From contig NZ_CP146077.1 of assembly GCF_037023725.1 (NCBI RefSeq), positions 1,959,001 to 2,023,000 of the forward strand: a stretch of 64,000 nucleotides of DNA, given 5' to 3'. Below the pieces are notes generated by a model, which was not told where the DNA came from, ran no database searches, and saw only the letters and a list, made by a program, of their open reading frames with translations. The first letter of the stretch is position 1, and every line of letters begins with the position of its first letter. Of the stretch, positions 56,140 through 64,000 are shown in pieces. This DNA is from Pseudomonas bubulae. Lineage in GTDB: Bacteria > Pseudomonadota > Gammaproteobacteria > Pseudomonadales > Pseudomonadaceae. Position numbers and translations under genes: made by a program.

Positions 56140-57213
56140 ATGGCTGATTCGCGACGGTGGGTGTGGTGGGGCGTGGCGTTGGGATTCGCCCTGTTCGTGT
56201 ATTTCCTGCATCCGATACTCACGCCTTTTCTGGTCGCCATCGTCCTGGCCTATATGTTCGACCCGGTGGTCGATCGACTGGAAAGGTTCGGACTTTCAAG
56301 AACCTGGGGTGTGGTTGCGGTCTTTACCGTGTTCACTGTCATTTTGATGACATTGCTGCTGGTACTGGTGCCGCTGCTGGCCAAGCAACTGTTGAAGCTC
56401 TATCAGTTGGCACCGCAGATCCTCGACTGGCTGCAGCACACGGCTATGCCGTGGGTGCAAGCCAAGTTCGGCTTGAGTGATAGTTTCTGGAAGTTCGACA
56501 AGATCAAGGCGGCGATCACCGAGCATATGGGGCAGGCCACTGACATTGTCGGAATCGTCCTGTCCAAGGCCACGGCTTCCAGTCTGGCGCTGATCGGCTT
56601 TTTGGCCAATCTGGTGTTGATTCCGGTGGTGGCGTTCTACCTGTTGCGTGATTGGAACATCATGATGGCCAAGATTCGCGGTCTGTTGCCGCGGGCTCGG
56701 GCAGATCAGATCGTATCACTGGCCAAAGAGTGCCACGACGTGCTCGGCGCGTTTGTGCGCGGTCAGTTGCTGGTGATGCTGGCGCTGGGGGTGATCTACT
56801 CGGCGGGCCTGATGCTGGTCGGCCTCGAGCTGGGGTTGTTGATCGGCTTGATGGCGGGTATAGCGGCCATCGTGCCGTATATGGGCTTTATTGTCGGCAT
56901 CGGTGCGGCGTTGGTTGCCGGGTTATTCCAGTTTGGCGGGGATCTGTACCCGATGCTCGGCATCGTGGCGGTGTTTATGATCGGCCAAGCCCTGGAGGGC
57001 ACCGTGCTTACCCCGCTGCTGGTGGGTGACAAAATCGGTATGCACCCGGTGGCGGTGATCTTTGCGATTCTGGCTGGCGGTGAGCTGTTCGGTTTTACCG
57101 GTGTATTGCTGGCCTTGCCGGTAGCGGCCGTGATCATGGTGCTGGTGCGCCATGTGCAGGATTTGTATAAGGATTCCCAGGTCTATAAAGGCAGTGAGGA
57201 TCCGCAGTTGTAG
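56140..57213 (+). CDS. AI-2E/PerM family transporter
   Basis: The 357-residue protein starts at ATG 56140 (MADSRRWVWWG); GGATGGGG upstream supports this over ATG 56128. It has seven or eight membrane helices and the conserved GALVAGLFQFGGDLYPMLG and EGTVLTPLLVGDKIGMHPV stretches. Family members export AI-2 or act in Na+/H+ exchange; the role here is not fixed. Part of the DUF2066 - AI-2E - hda block. Confidence 0.87.
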   Translation: MADSRRWVWWGVALGFALFVYFLHPILTPFLVAIVLAYMFDPVVDRLERFGLSRTWGVVAVFTVFTVILMTLLLVLVPLLAKQLLKLYQLAPQILDWLQHTAMPWVQAKFGLSDSFWKFDKIKAAITEHMGQATDIVGIVLSKATASSLALIGFLANLVLIPVVAFYLLRDWNIMMAKIRGLLPRARADQIVSLAKECHDVLGAFVRGQLLVMLALGVIYSAGLMLVGLELGLLIGLMAGIAAIVPYMGFIVGIGAALVAGLFQFGGDLYPMLGIVAVFMIGQALEGTVLTPLLVGDKIGMHPVAVIFAILAGGELFGFTGVLLALPVAAVIMVLVRHVQDLYKDSQVYKGSEDPQL

Positions 57214-57437
57214 AGGGTGGGTTGTGAAGCGGCGGGGTTGTCGCGAGGCGGCCCGGCCTTCTTTGTGCGTTCGAGGCGGCTCGCAGGCGCCAGAAAAAGC
57301 CCAATCAATCCAAGACCTTAACGCAAACCTTTGATTTTGCTCGTGGTCTGTTACATTGTGTGCCCGGCGACACGGGTATAAACTTTTCAAACCTTACACA
57401 GAGGCCACTAACGGTTCGCTTGAACTGTTCAGTCAGC

Positions 57438-58142
57438 ATGAAACCGATTCAGCTGCCCCTAGGTGTGCGTCTGCGTGATGACGCTACCTTCATAAACTAC
57501 TATCCAGGCGCCAATGCCGCTGCACTCGGCTATGTCGAACGTCTGTGCGAAGCCGACGCCGGCTGGACAGAAAGCCTGATTTACCTGTGGGGCAAACATG
57601 GCGTAGGGCGTACGCACCTGCTGCAGGCCGCTTGCCTGCGCTTTGAGCAGATGGGCGAACCGGCGGTTTACCTGCCGCTGGCCGAGTTGCTGGATCGCGG
57701 CATAGAAATCCTCGATAACCTTGAGCAGTACGAGCTGGTTTGCCTGGATGACCTGCAGGCGGTGGCCGGGCGTGCTGATTGGGAAGAGGCGCTGTTCCAT
57801 CTGTTCAACCGGCTGCGTGACAGCGGCCGGCGCCTGTTGATTGCAGCCTCCACCTCGCCTCGAGAATTGCCGATCAAACTGGCAGACCTCAAGTCCCGCC
57901 TGACCATGGCGCTGGTTTTCCAGATGCGCCCCCTGTCCGATGAGGACAAGCTGCGGGCTTTGCAGTTGCGTGCTTCACGCCGTGGCCTGCACCTGACTGA
58001 CGAAGTCGGGCATTTCATTCTCACGCGCGGTACCCGCAGCATGAGTGCCTTGTTTGATTTGCTCGAGCGGCTCGATCAAGCGTCCTTGCAGGCGCAGCGC
58101 AAGCTGACCATTCCCTTCCTGAAAGAAACCCTTGGCTGGTAG
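57438..58142 (+). CDS. hda: DnaA regulatory inactivator Hda
   Basis: The 234-residue protein starts at ATG 57438. The N-terminal clamp-binding motif QLPLGV (5-10) is followed by a DnaA-type AAA+ domain with Walker A GKHGVGRTHLL and Walker B VCLDDLQAV. With the DNA sliding clamp it stimulates hydrolysis of DnaA-ATP and so limits initiation. The 224 bases upstream after the AI-2E gene hold its promoter. Confidence 0.95.
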   Translation: MKPIQLPLGVRLRDDATFINYYPGANAAALGYVERLCEADAGWTESLIYLWGKHGVGRTHLLQAACLRFEQMGEPAVYLPLAELLDRGIEILDNLEQYELVCLDDLQAVAGRADWEEALFHLFNRLRDSGRRLLIAASTSPRELPIKLADLKSRLTMALVFQMRPLSDEDKLRALQLRASRRGLHLTDEVGHFILTRGTRSMSALFDLLERLDQASLQAQRKLTIPFLKETLGW

Positions 58143-58367
58143 CTCAGCCCTTCAAAAATAAGGGTTGTAGCCGGTTTTGACAGTTTCCAGGCGCCAAAAA
58201 TCCTGCGCGGCCAAAGGGCTGTGGGCGCAAAATCTGTCGTCAGGGGTGTAAAGCCTTAGATGTCACGACAAAACCATCAAGTCACATTTAGATCGATTGA
58301 ATTTGCAAATGAGGATCATAGAAGGCATAGTCGCGGCTACTTTTTCTAATAAGCCACGGTCGTGCCC

Positions 58368-58994
58368 ATGCTAAAGCGCTTCGCACCCCTCGTGCCCCTC
58401 GCACTCGTTACCCTGTTGTTTGGTTGTGCTGCTCACACGCCAGTGTCGCAGCAAGTCGTCCAGGCTCAGGTTCAAAAGTCATCTTCGGTCTCGCAAACTT
58501 CCGCTCTTTATCAGGAAGAACTGGCAACCGAAAAAGAACTGGCTGAGTTTTCTGCCAACAGCAAGCCTTATGAATTGCCAGCTCTGGCTGACAGCATTCT
58601 AGAGCGCGGTATGTCCTTGATCGGTACCCGTTACCGTTTTGGTGGCACCTCCGAGGCAGGCTTCGATTGCAGCGGCTTTATCGGTTATCTGTTCAAGGAA
58701 GAGGCGGGCATGCAATTGCCGCGCTCAACCCGCGAAATGATCAACGTAAAAGCACCGCTGGTCGCACGGAATAATTTGAAACCGGGTGATTTGCTGTTCT
58801 TCAGCACCAATGGTCGTGGCCGTGTGAGCCATGCCGGGATTTACCTGGGTGATGACCAGTTTATTCACTCCAGCAGCCGCCGCAGCGGTGGTGTGCGGAT
58901 TGATAACCTGGGTGACAGCTACTGGAGCAAGACCTTTATTGAGGCCAAACGCGCCCTGGCGATGGCCCCTGCGAGCGTCGTAGCCCGCAAGTAA
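58368..58994 (+). CDS. NlpC/P60 (C40) peptidoglycan endopeptidase lipoprotein
   Basis: The 208-residue protein starts at ATG 58368 (GTG 58362 is possible). Lipobox LFGC (Cys20); catalytic Cys101 in FDCSGF, His155 in VSHAGIYL and His167 in FIHSS. It should cut peptide cross-links of murein at the outer membrane, like Spr/MepS. A second related gene follows 145 bases later. Counterpart: the P. aeruginosa PA1198-PA1199 type pair. Confidence 0.92.
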   Translation: MLKRFAPLVPLALVTLLFGCAAHTPVSQQVVQAQVQKSSSVSQTSALYQEELATEKELAEFSANSKPYELPALADSILERGMSLIGTRYRFGGTSEAGFDCSGFIGYLFKEEAGMQLPRSTREMINVKAPLVARNNLKPGDLLFFSTNGRGRVSHAGIYLGDDQFIHSSSRRSGGVRIDNLGDSYWSKTFIEAKRALAMAPASVVARK

Positions 58995-59060
58995 AGTTAA
59001 TGTGTTACTTGAAGTTCTGCAGCTAAGAGCTAGAATTAAGTCGCAATGTTAAATTTCTGA

Positions 59061-59088
59061 AGCCGCGAAGGTGCCCCCTCTCGCGGCT
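59061..59088 (+). terminator. Hairpin between the two NlpC/P60 genes
   Basis: AGCCGCGA (59061-59068) and TCGCGGCT (59081-59088) form a perfect 8-bp stem. Only three T follow, so it may attenuate rather than fully stop transcription into the second gene. Confidence 0.55.
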
Positions 59089-59139
59089 TTGGGGTTCGCG
59101 GCCTGAGTTGCCGTATCCAGAATCAGGAACATTCTGTTT

Positions 59140-59679
59140 ATGTCGATCATGGCCCGCGTTGCTCTCCTCACTTTAGCAGCACTGCTCAGTGCCTGCGCCA
59201 GCCGCACCCCGCCAGCCCCCGTGGCACAAAAGCCGGTTGTGTTTATCACTCATCCCGAAGAAACCTCGCCGGTTGCCGCAGATGTGCTTTTTCGCGCCCT
59301 TGGTCTGGTAGGTACGCCTTATCGCTGGGGCGGCAATACCCCGGATTCGGGGTTTGATTGCAGTGGCCTGATCAAGTACGTGTACAACGACGCCGCGGGT
59401 ATTTCGTTGCCGCGCACTACGCGCGAGATGATCGTGATGCGTGCGCAGAGCATCGGCCAGGACAAGCTGCAAACCGGTGACCTGCTGTTCTTTGCAACCA
59501 ATGGTGGCTCCCAGGTCAGTCACGCCGGGATCTACGTAGGCGAAGGGCGCTTTGTCCATGCGCCGGCCACGGGCGGTACGGTCAAGCTGGACAGCCTGAA
59601 CAAGGCCTACTGGCAGAGGGCTTATCTGAATGCCAAGCGCGTGTTGCCGACCGAGCAGCATTTGGCACGTTTGCCCTAG
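59140..59679 (+). CDS. Second NlpC/P60 (C40) endopeptidase lipoprotein
   Basis: The 179-residue protein has lipobox LSAC (Cys19), catalytic Cys74 in FDCSGL, His128 in VSHAGIYV and His140 in FVHAP. It is shorter than its neighbour by about 30 residues between lipid anchor and catalytic domain. The two share the TREMI segment and probably arose by duplication. ATG 59140 or 59149 could start it; the lipobox fits both. Confidence 0.9.
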   Translation: MSIMARVALLTLAALLSACASRTPPAPVAQKPVVFITHPEETSPVAADVLFRALGLVGTPYRWGGNTPDSGFDCSGLIKYVYNDAAGISLPRTTREMIVMRAQSIGQDKLQTGDLLFFATNGGSQVSHAGIYVGEGRFVHAPATGGTVKLDSLNKAYWQRAYLNAKRVLPTEQHLARLP

Positions 59680-59680
59680 A

Positions 59681-59727
59681 GCCCCTCAGCCCAGCCCTCT
59701 CCCTCCGGGGAGGGCTAGGGTGAGGGC
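59681..59727. repeat. CCCTCTCCC palindromic intergenic element, second copy
   Basis: AGCCCTCTCC and GGGGAGGGCT pair with one mismatch, extended by CCTCAGCCC and AGGGTGAGG. The left half is nearly identical to 8972-8994. It lies between convergent genes and could end both transcripts. Confidence 0.7.
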
Positions 59728-59745
59728 GGCTCTTGATTAGAAAGC

Positions 59746-61053
59746 CTATTTTCCCGACACCCGCCAAACCTTGTTGCCTACATCATCGGCCACCAACAAG
59801 TCACCTTGCTTGTCGATCACCACGCCCACTGGCCGGCCCATGGCTTTTTCGTCGGCGTTAAGAAAGCCGGTCAGCACATCGATCGGCATGCCCTCCGGTT
59901 TGCCGCCGGCAAAAGGCACGAAAATCACTTTGTAACCACTGTGGGGTTTGCGGTTCCAGGAGCCGTGCTGGCCGATAAATGCACCCTGGGTAAAGCCGGG
60001 TAAATGGCTGCCTTCGGCAAACGTCAGCCCCAAAGACGCCGTGTGTGGCCCAACGGCGTAATCCGGGGCAATGGCCTTGGCCACCAGTTCAGGGTTTTGC
60101 GGGTTGACCCGCACATCCACATGCTGGCCGTAGTAGCTGTAGGGCCAGCCATAGAAGCCGCCATCCTGGACTGATGTGATGTAGTCGGGCACCAGGTCAC
60201 TGCCGATTTCGTCACGCTCATTAACTGCTGTCCAGAGTTTGCCGGAGGTGGGCTCCCAGTCCATGCCATTAGGGTTGCGCAGGCCCGACGCAAAAATGCG
60301 GTGGCTGCCGGTGGCCGGGTCGACTTCCCAGATCGCGGCGCGACCTTGCTCCTTGTCCATGCCATTTTCGCCCACATTGCTGTTGGATCCGACGGTCACA
60401 TATAACTTGGTGCCGTCCTTGCTGGCGATCACGTTTTTGGTCCAATGGTGGTTCAGAGGCCCGCCGGGTAAGTCCACCACCTTGACCGGTTTGGCGCTGA
60501 TGCTGTTTTCACCGGCTTGATAGGGGAAGCGCAACAGCTTGTCGGCATCTGCCACATACAGATCGTTACCCACCAGCGTCATGCCAAAGGGAGAGTTCAG
60601 GTTCTCGATAAACACGGTGCGGGTTTCGGCGACGCCATCGTGGTCCGCGTCGCGCAGCAGGGTAATCCGGTTTGCACTTGGCACTCCGGCCCCGGCGCGG
60701 GACATGACCTTGTCTGCGATCCAGCCCTTGATGCCCTTGCTGTCATCCGGCTTGGGCGGCGAATTGGATTCGGCCACCAGCACGTCGCCGTTGGGCAGTA
60801 CATAGAGCCAGCGCGGGTGGTCGAGGTTCTGGGCGAAAGCGGCGACGTGCAAGCCGTGGGCAGCCACTGGGGTGGCATTATCGGGCCAGCCGATGGCGGG
60901 GGCGATATTGACCGTTGGAATCAGGGTTTTATTGGGTTCGGGAAGCTTGGGTGATGGGCCGGTTCCCTCACTGACTTGCAGGGTCGAGCTTTCGCCGCAA
61001 GCGACCAATCCTGCGGCAAGAACAATAACAACGGCGTGCTGGCGCTTGAGCAT
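59746..61053 (-). CDS. PQQ-type sugar dehydrogenase (L-sorbosone dehydrogenase-like) lipoprotein
   Basis: The 435-residue protein starts at ATG 61053, preferred over 61065 because GGAG between them is correctly spaced. Lipobox LVAC (Cys19). The body is a six-bladed beta-propeller of the GdhB/YliI class ([31 protein letters not shown]). Relatives oxidise aldoses with PQQ in the periplasm; others have no activity shown. It is a single-gene unit that diverges from the cobalamin leader. Confidence 0.87.
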   Translation of the reverse strand: MLKRQHAVVIVLAAGLVACGESSTLQVSEGTGPSPKLPEPNKTLIPTVNIAPAIGWPDNATPVAAHGLHVAAFAQNLDHPRWLYVLPNGDVLVAESNSPPKPDDSKGIKGWIADKVMSRAGAGVPSANRITLLRDADHDGVAETRTVFIENLNSPFGMTLVGNDLYVADADKLLRFPYQAGENSISAKPVKVVDLPGGPLNHHWTKNVIASKDGTKLYVTVGSNSNVGENGMDKEQGRAAIWEVDPATGSHRIFASGLRNPNGMDWEPTSGKLWTAVNERDEIGSDLVPDYITSVQDGGFYGWPYSYYGQHVDVRVNPQNPELVAKAIAPDYAVGPHTASLGLTFAEGSHLPGFTQGAFIGQHGSWNRKPHSGYKVIFVPFAGGKPEGMPIDVLTGFLNADEKAMGRPVGVVIDKQGDLLVADDVGNKVWRVSGK

Positions 61054-61189
61054 GTGGTTCTCCATAAGATCTTGTCTGATAGTAGAGAAGCGTAGCTGTT
61101 TAAAGGTTCAGCCCGGGCGCCGGATAAAGCCTTTAGGCGCCGGCTTTAATTGACGCTCCACCCCCAACCCTCTAACCTTCGCGGCTTGT

Positions 61190-61412
61190 TTCAGGTGCTC
61201 TGTGGCCATGGGTCGACAGAGTGAAACAGGGAAGCCGGTGAGGGCGTGTTGGACCTACACAACCGCCACGATCCCGGCGCTGCCCCCGCAACGGTAAACG
61301 AGTCAAAGCCACGCTCAGTGCCACTGTGTTTTTTGCACGGGAAGGCGCGTGGACAAGGGTGCACCCTACAGGTGCCGCCCGCTTGTGAGCCCGGAGACCG
61401 GCCTGATCCATC
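61190..61412 (+). ncRNA. Cobalamin riboswitch
   Basis: The leader carries the class hallmarks in order: CAGGTGCTC near 61192, GGGAAGCCGGTGAGGGCG (61229-61246), GGCGCTGCCCCCGCAACGG (61276-61294), GGGAAGGCG (61340) and the B12 box GAGCCCGGAGACCGGCCTGA (61387-61406). Adenosylcobalamin binding would shut down cobO-cobB-bluB. A seven-T run at 61442-61448 lies between it and cobO and could belong to the expression platform, but I see no clear terminator stem. Confidence 0.95.
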
Positions 61413-61498
61413 CACCACTCTCGCGGCGGGCGATGCAGTGTGTTTTTTTAATTTCCCCCGCCTCCCGTTTGCATCATCGAACCCAACGGAGAGTTGCC

Positions 61499-62110
61499 AT
61501 GAATGAATCCCCCGAACGCGACGAACGCCATCAGGCGCGCATGCTGCGCAAAAAAGCGGTTATGGACGAGCGCATTGCCAGCTCGCCCAATGAATGCGGA
61601 CTGCTGCTGGTATTGACCGGCAATGGCAAAGGCAAGAGCAGTTCTGCGTTTGGCATGCTGGCCCGCGCCATGGGCCACGGCATGCAGTGCGGCGTGGTGC
61701 AGTTCATCAAGGGTCGCAACAGCACCGGTGAGGAGATTTTCTTCCGCCGTTTTCCCGAGCAGGTGCGCTACCACGTGATGGGTGAAGGCTTTACCTGGGA
61801 AACCCAGGACCGCCAGCGCGATATCGCCGCCGCCGAAGCCGCGTGGGAAGTGTCCCGCGAGATGCTGCGCGATCCGTCCATTGGACTGGTGGTGCTCGAT
61901 GAGCTGAATATCGCGCTCAAGCACGGCTACCTCGATCTGGAACAGGTGCTCGCCGACCTGCAAGCCCGTCCGCCCATGCAGCATGTGCTGGTCACCGGCC
62001 GTGGCGCCAAACCTGAATTGATTGATCTGGCTGATACCGTGACTGAGATGGCGGTGGTCAAACACGCTTTCCAGGCCGGGATCAAAGCCCAGAAAGGCAT
62101 CGAATTGTGA
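61499..62110 (+). CDS. cobO: Cob(I)yrinic acid a,c-diamide adenosyltransferase
   Basis: The 203-residue protein starts at ATG 61499 after GGAGAG. The P-loop GNGKGKSS (41-48) is that of the BtuR/CobO family, and VVLDELNIALKHGYLD follows. It transfers adenosyl from ATP to cobalt. First gene under the cobalamin riboswitch, 10 bases before cobB. Confidence 0.97.
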   Translation: MNESPERDERHQARMLRKKAVMDERIASSPNECGLLLVLTGNGKGKSSSAFGMLARAMGHGMQCGVVQFIKGRNSTGEEIFFRRFPEQVRYHVMGEGFTWETQDRQRDIAAAEAAWEVSREMLRDPSIGLVVLDELNIALKHGYLDLEQVLADLQARPPMQHVLVTGRGAKPELIDLADTVTEMAVVKHAFQAGIKAQKGIEL

Positions 62111-62120
62111 GTGTTGAAGT

Positions 62121-63434
62121 ATGAGAGCGTCACGTCATTGCCCGGCGGTGCTGATCGCCGCGCCGGCTTCCGGTCAGGGCAAGACCACGGTTACAGCGGC
62201 TTTGGCCCGGTTGCATCGCAATCAGGGGCGCAAGGTGCGGGTATTCAAGTGCGGCCCGGATTTTCTCGACCCCATGATCCTGGAGCGCGCCAGCGGTGCG
62301 CCGGTGTATCAGGTGGATTTGTGGATGGTGGGCGCCGAGGAAAGCCGTCGCCTGCTGTGGGAAGCCGCCGGTGAGGCGGACCTGATTTTGATTGAAGGTG
62401 TGATGGGGCTGTTTGACGGCACGCCTTCCAGCGCCGATCTGGCACGGCATTTTGGCGTGCCGGTGTTGGGGGTGATTGATGGCACTGCCATGGCCCAAAC
62501 CTTTGGTGCGCTGGCCCTTGGTTTGGCGCGATATCAGCCGGATCTGCCGTTTGCCGGGGTGCTGGCCAATCGAGTTGGCACCGTACGCCATGCACAGTTG
62601 CTCGAAGGCAGCCTGACCGAAGGCTTGCGCTGGTACGGCGCGCTGTCCCGCGAAACCGGCATCGAACTGCCAAGCCGTCATCTGGGACTGGTGCAGGCCA
62701 GCGAGCTGAATGATCTGGATGCGCGCCTGGATGCGGCGGCCAATGCCCTGGCCAGCACCTGTGAGGTAGCGCTGCCACCGCCGGTTGAATTCGCTGCGCC
62801 TGAGCCGGTGGCCGTCGAGCCGCTGCTGGCAGGTGTGCGAATTGCCGTGGCCCGCGACGAAGCCTTTGCCTTCACTTATGGCGCCAGCCTCGCGTTAATA
62901 CGTGATATGGGCGCCGAACTGCTGTTTTTCTCACCGATCCGTGACAGTCAGCTGCCTGAAGCAGACAGCCTGTATTTGCCCGGTGGTTACCCTGAACTGC
63001 ATCACCTTGAGCTGTCGCGCAACGTGCCGATGCTCATGGCGATTCGCGCACACCACAGGGCCGGTAAACCGCTGCTGGCCGAGTGCGGTGGCATGCTTTA
63101 CCTGCTCGATGCCCTGACCGATGTCGAGGGCCAGCGCGCCGAACTGGTTGGCTTGCTGGCAGGGGAGGCGACGATGCAAAAGCGCCTGGCTGCCCTGGCG
63201 CTGCAAGCTGTGGACATGCCTGAAGGGCTGTTGCGCGGCCACACCTACCACCACTCGCTGACCAGTACCGAACTTGAGCCTGTTGCTCGCGGCCTGAGCC
63301 CCAATGGCGGGCGCGGCGCCGAAGCGGTGTATCGCGAAGGGCGAATGACCGCTTCTTATGTACACTTTTACTTCCCGTCCAATCCTCAGGCCATTGCCGC
63401 GTTGTTTGCGCCATGTGCCGTGAAGGTGCCATGA
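62121..63434 (+). CDS. cobB: Hydrogenobyrinate a,c-diamide synthase
   Basis: The 437-residue protein has an N-terminal ATPase (APASGQGKTTVTAAL, 11-25) and a C-terminal glutamine amidotransferase domain with the nucleophile in AECGGMLYLLD. In the aerobic B12 pathway it amidates the a and c side chains using glutamine and ATP. It overlaps bluB by four bases. Confidence 0.95.
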   Translation: MRASRHCPAVLIAAPASGQGKTTVTAALARLHRNQGRKVRVFKCGPDFLDPMILERASGAPVYQVDLWMVGAEESRRLLWEAAGEADLILIEGVMGLFDGTPSSADLARHFGVPVLGVIDGTAMAQTFGALALGLARYQPDLPFAGVLANRVGTVRHAQLLEGSLTEGLRWYGALSRETGIELPSRHLGLVQASELNDLDARLDAAANALASTCEVALPPPVEFAAPEPVAVEPLLAGVRIAVARDEAFAFTYGASLALIRDMGAELLFFSPIRDSQLPEADSLYLPGGYPELHHLELSRNVPMLMAIRAHHRAGKPLLAECGGMLYLLDALTDVEGQRAELVGLLAGEATMQKRLAALALQAVDMPEGLLRGHTYHHSLTSTELEPVARGLSPNGGRGAEAVYREGRMTASYVHFYFPSNPQAIAALFAPCAVKVP

Positions 63435-64000
63435 GCGATAACGCATTCAGCCCGCAAGAACGCGCCGCCGTGTACCGCGCCATCGCCGAGCGTCGTGATA
63501 TGCGCCACTTCAGTGGTGGCACTGTGGCACCCGAGTTGTTGTCGCGTTTGCTGGAAGCGGCGCATCAAGCCCCGAGCGTGGGCTTGATGCAGCCGTGGCG
63601 GTTTATCCGCATCACTGACCGCGAGCTGCGCGGCAAGATCCAGGGTCTGGTGGAAGAAGAGCGGGTACGCACCGCGGATGCCCTGGGCCAGCGCTCCGAT
63701 GAATTCATGACGCTCAAGGTCGAAGGTATCAACGATTGCGCTGAGGTGCTGGTGGCTGCGTTGATGGATGACCGCGAAAAGCACATTTTTGGTCGACGTA
63801 CGCTGCCGGAAATGGACATGGCGTCCTTGTCCTGTGCCATTCAAAATCTGTGGCTGGCGGCCCGGGTCGAAGGGCTGGGCATGGGCTGGGTGTCATTGTT
63901 CGAACCGCAGGCACTGGCTGATCTGCTGGGGTTGCCTGCCGGCGCCAAGCCGCTCGCTGTACTGTGCCTGGGCCCGGTCGAGGCGTTTTATCCGGCGCCG
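63431..64000 (+). CDS. bluB: 5,6-dimethylbenzimidazole synthase BluB (partial, runs off the right edge)
   Basis: ATG at 63431 overlaps the cobB stop (ATGA) and the frame is open for 190 codons to the window end without a stop. The nitroreductase-like fold begins ERRDMRHFSGG, with APSVGLMQPWRF and LGMGWVSLF further on, as in BluB. It cleaves reduced FMN with O2 to form the lower ligand of B12. Full length is about 215 residues, so roughly 25 are missing. Confidence 0.93.
   Translation, partial: MSDNAFSPQERAAVYRAIAERRDMRHFSGGTVAPELLSRLLEAAHQAPSVGLMQPWRFIRITDRELRGKIQGLVEEERVRTADALGQRSDEFMTLKVEGINDCAEVLVAALMDDREKHIFGRRTLPEMDMASLSCAIQNLWLAARVEGLGMGWVSLFEPQALADLLGLPAGAKPLAVLCLGPVEAFYPAP

Noticed and set aside
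59661-59675. Sigma-54 promoter at TTGGCACGTTTGCCC
   Set aside because: The GG-to-GC distance is 9 instead of 12 bases and it lies inside the end of a coding region.

Overview
The window is a stretch of Pseudomonas chromosome. The order gacS - two-component pair - cysM - rlmD - relA - mazG - purN/purM - hda closely follows the P. aeruginosa PA0928-PA0947 order as I recall it. phoP/phoQ, bifA/sodB, dctA, pcpS and the NlpC/P60 pair are also clearly pseudomonad. REP palindromes of the TGTGGGAGCGGGCTTGCTCGCGA type sit in many intergenic gaps. The mosaic of blocks and the absence of oprH before phoP fit the P. fluorescens/fragi side of the genus better than P. aeruginosa; the species is inference. 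I found no prophage, insertion sequence, CRISPR array, rRNA or tRNA.

Layout. 1-860: gene-free, with an inverted pair of a dispersed palindromic element. 0.86-8.95 kb: an imelysin lipoprotein, the c-di-GMP phosphodiesterase bifA, sodB, the argO exporter with its regulator argP, an SDR epimerase and a coiled-coil membrane protein. 9-14.7 kb: kgtP (alpha-ketoglutarate symporter) behind a sigma-54 promoter, a four-repeat membrane protein, a secreted 98-residue protein made of six 13-residue repeats, small oxidoreductase-type genes and an AraC regulator. 14.7-25.3 kb: an AruI-like thiamine-diphosphate decarboxylase with a divergent LysR gene, a Fic AMP-transferase, an MBL-fold/SDR operon with a divergent LysR gene, and the pobR/pobA 4-hydroxybenzoate locus with an MFS exporter. 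25.3-33 kb: a DctB/DctD (MifS/MifR)-type two-component operon, pcpS, phoPQ and dctA, the last again behind a sigma-54 promoter. 33-45 kb: sprT, a Yip1-domain protein, ttcA, a Tag-like protein, wrbA and an arsC-like gene, a thioredoxin-like lipoprotein, a META-domain lipoprotein, ldhA, gacS and another two-component pair. 45.5-58 kb: housekeeping genes cysM, rlmD, relA, mazG, purN, purM and hda. 58-64 kb: two NlpC/P60 lipoproteins, a PQQ-type sugar dehydrogenase, then a cobalamin riboswitch leading cobO-cobB-bluB, with bluB running off the end.

The most informative regulatory pattern is shared by two distant genes. kgtP and dctA each have a correctly spaced -24/-12 promoter preceded by two GCGG-A-N3-CCGC palindromes. 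The window also encodes a sigma-54 activator of the DctD/MifR class, so a single dicarboxylate/alpha-ketoglutarate uptake regulon is a reasonable inference. The most novel-looking gene is the secreted six-repeat protein at 11754-12050. Other points worth a look are a PhoP box in front of a phoPQ operon that lacks oprH, a Tag-family protein whose catalytic glutamate appears to be missing, an MBL-fold protein with an altered metal motif, and a Fic gene behind a likely operator. At least nine REP/REPIN elements occur, with no REP-associated transposase in the window.
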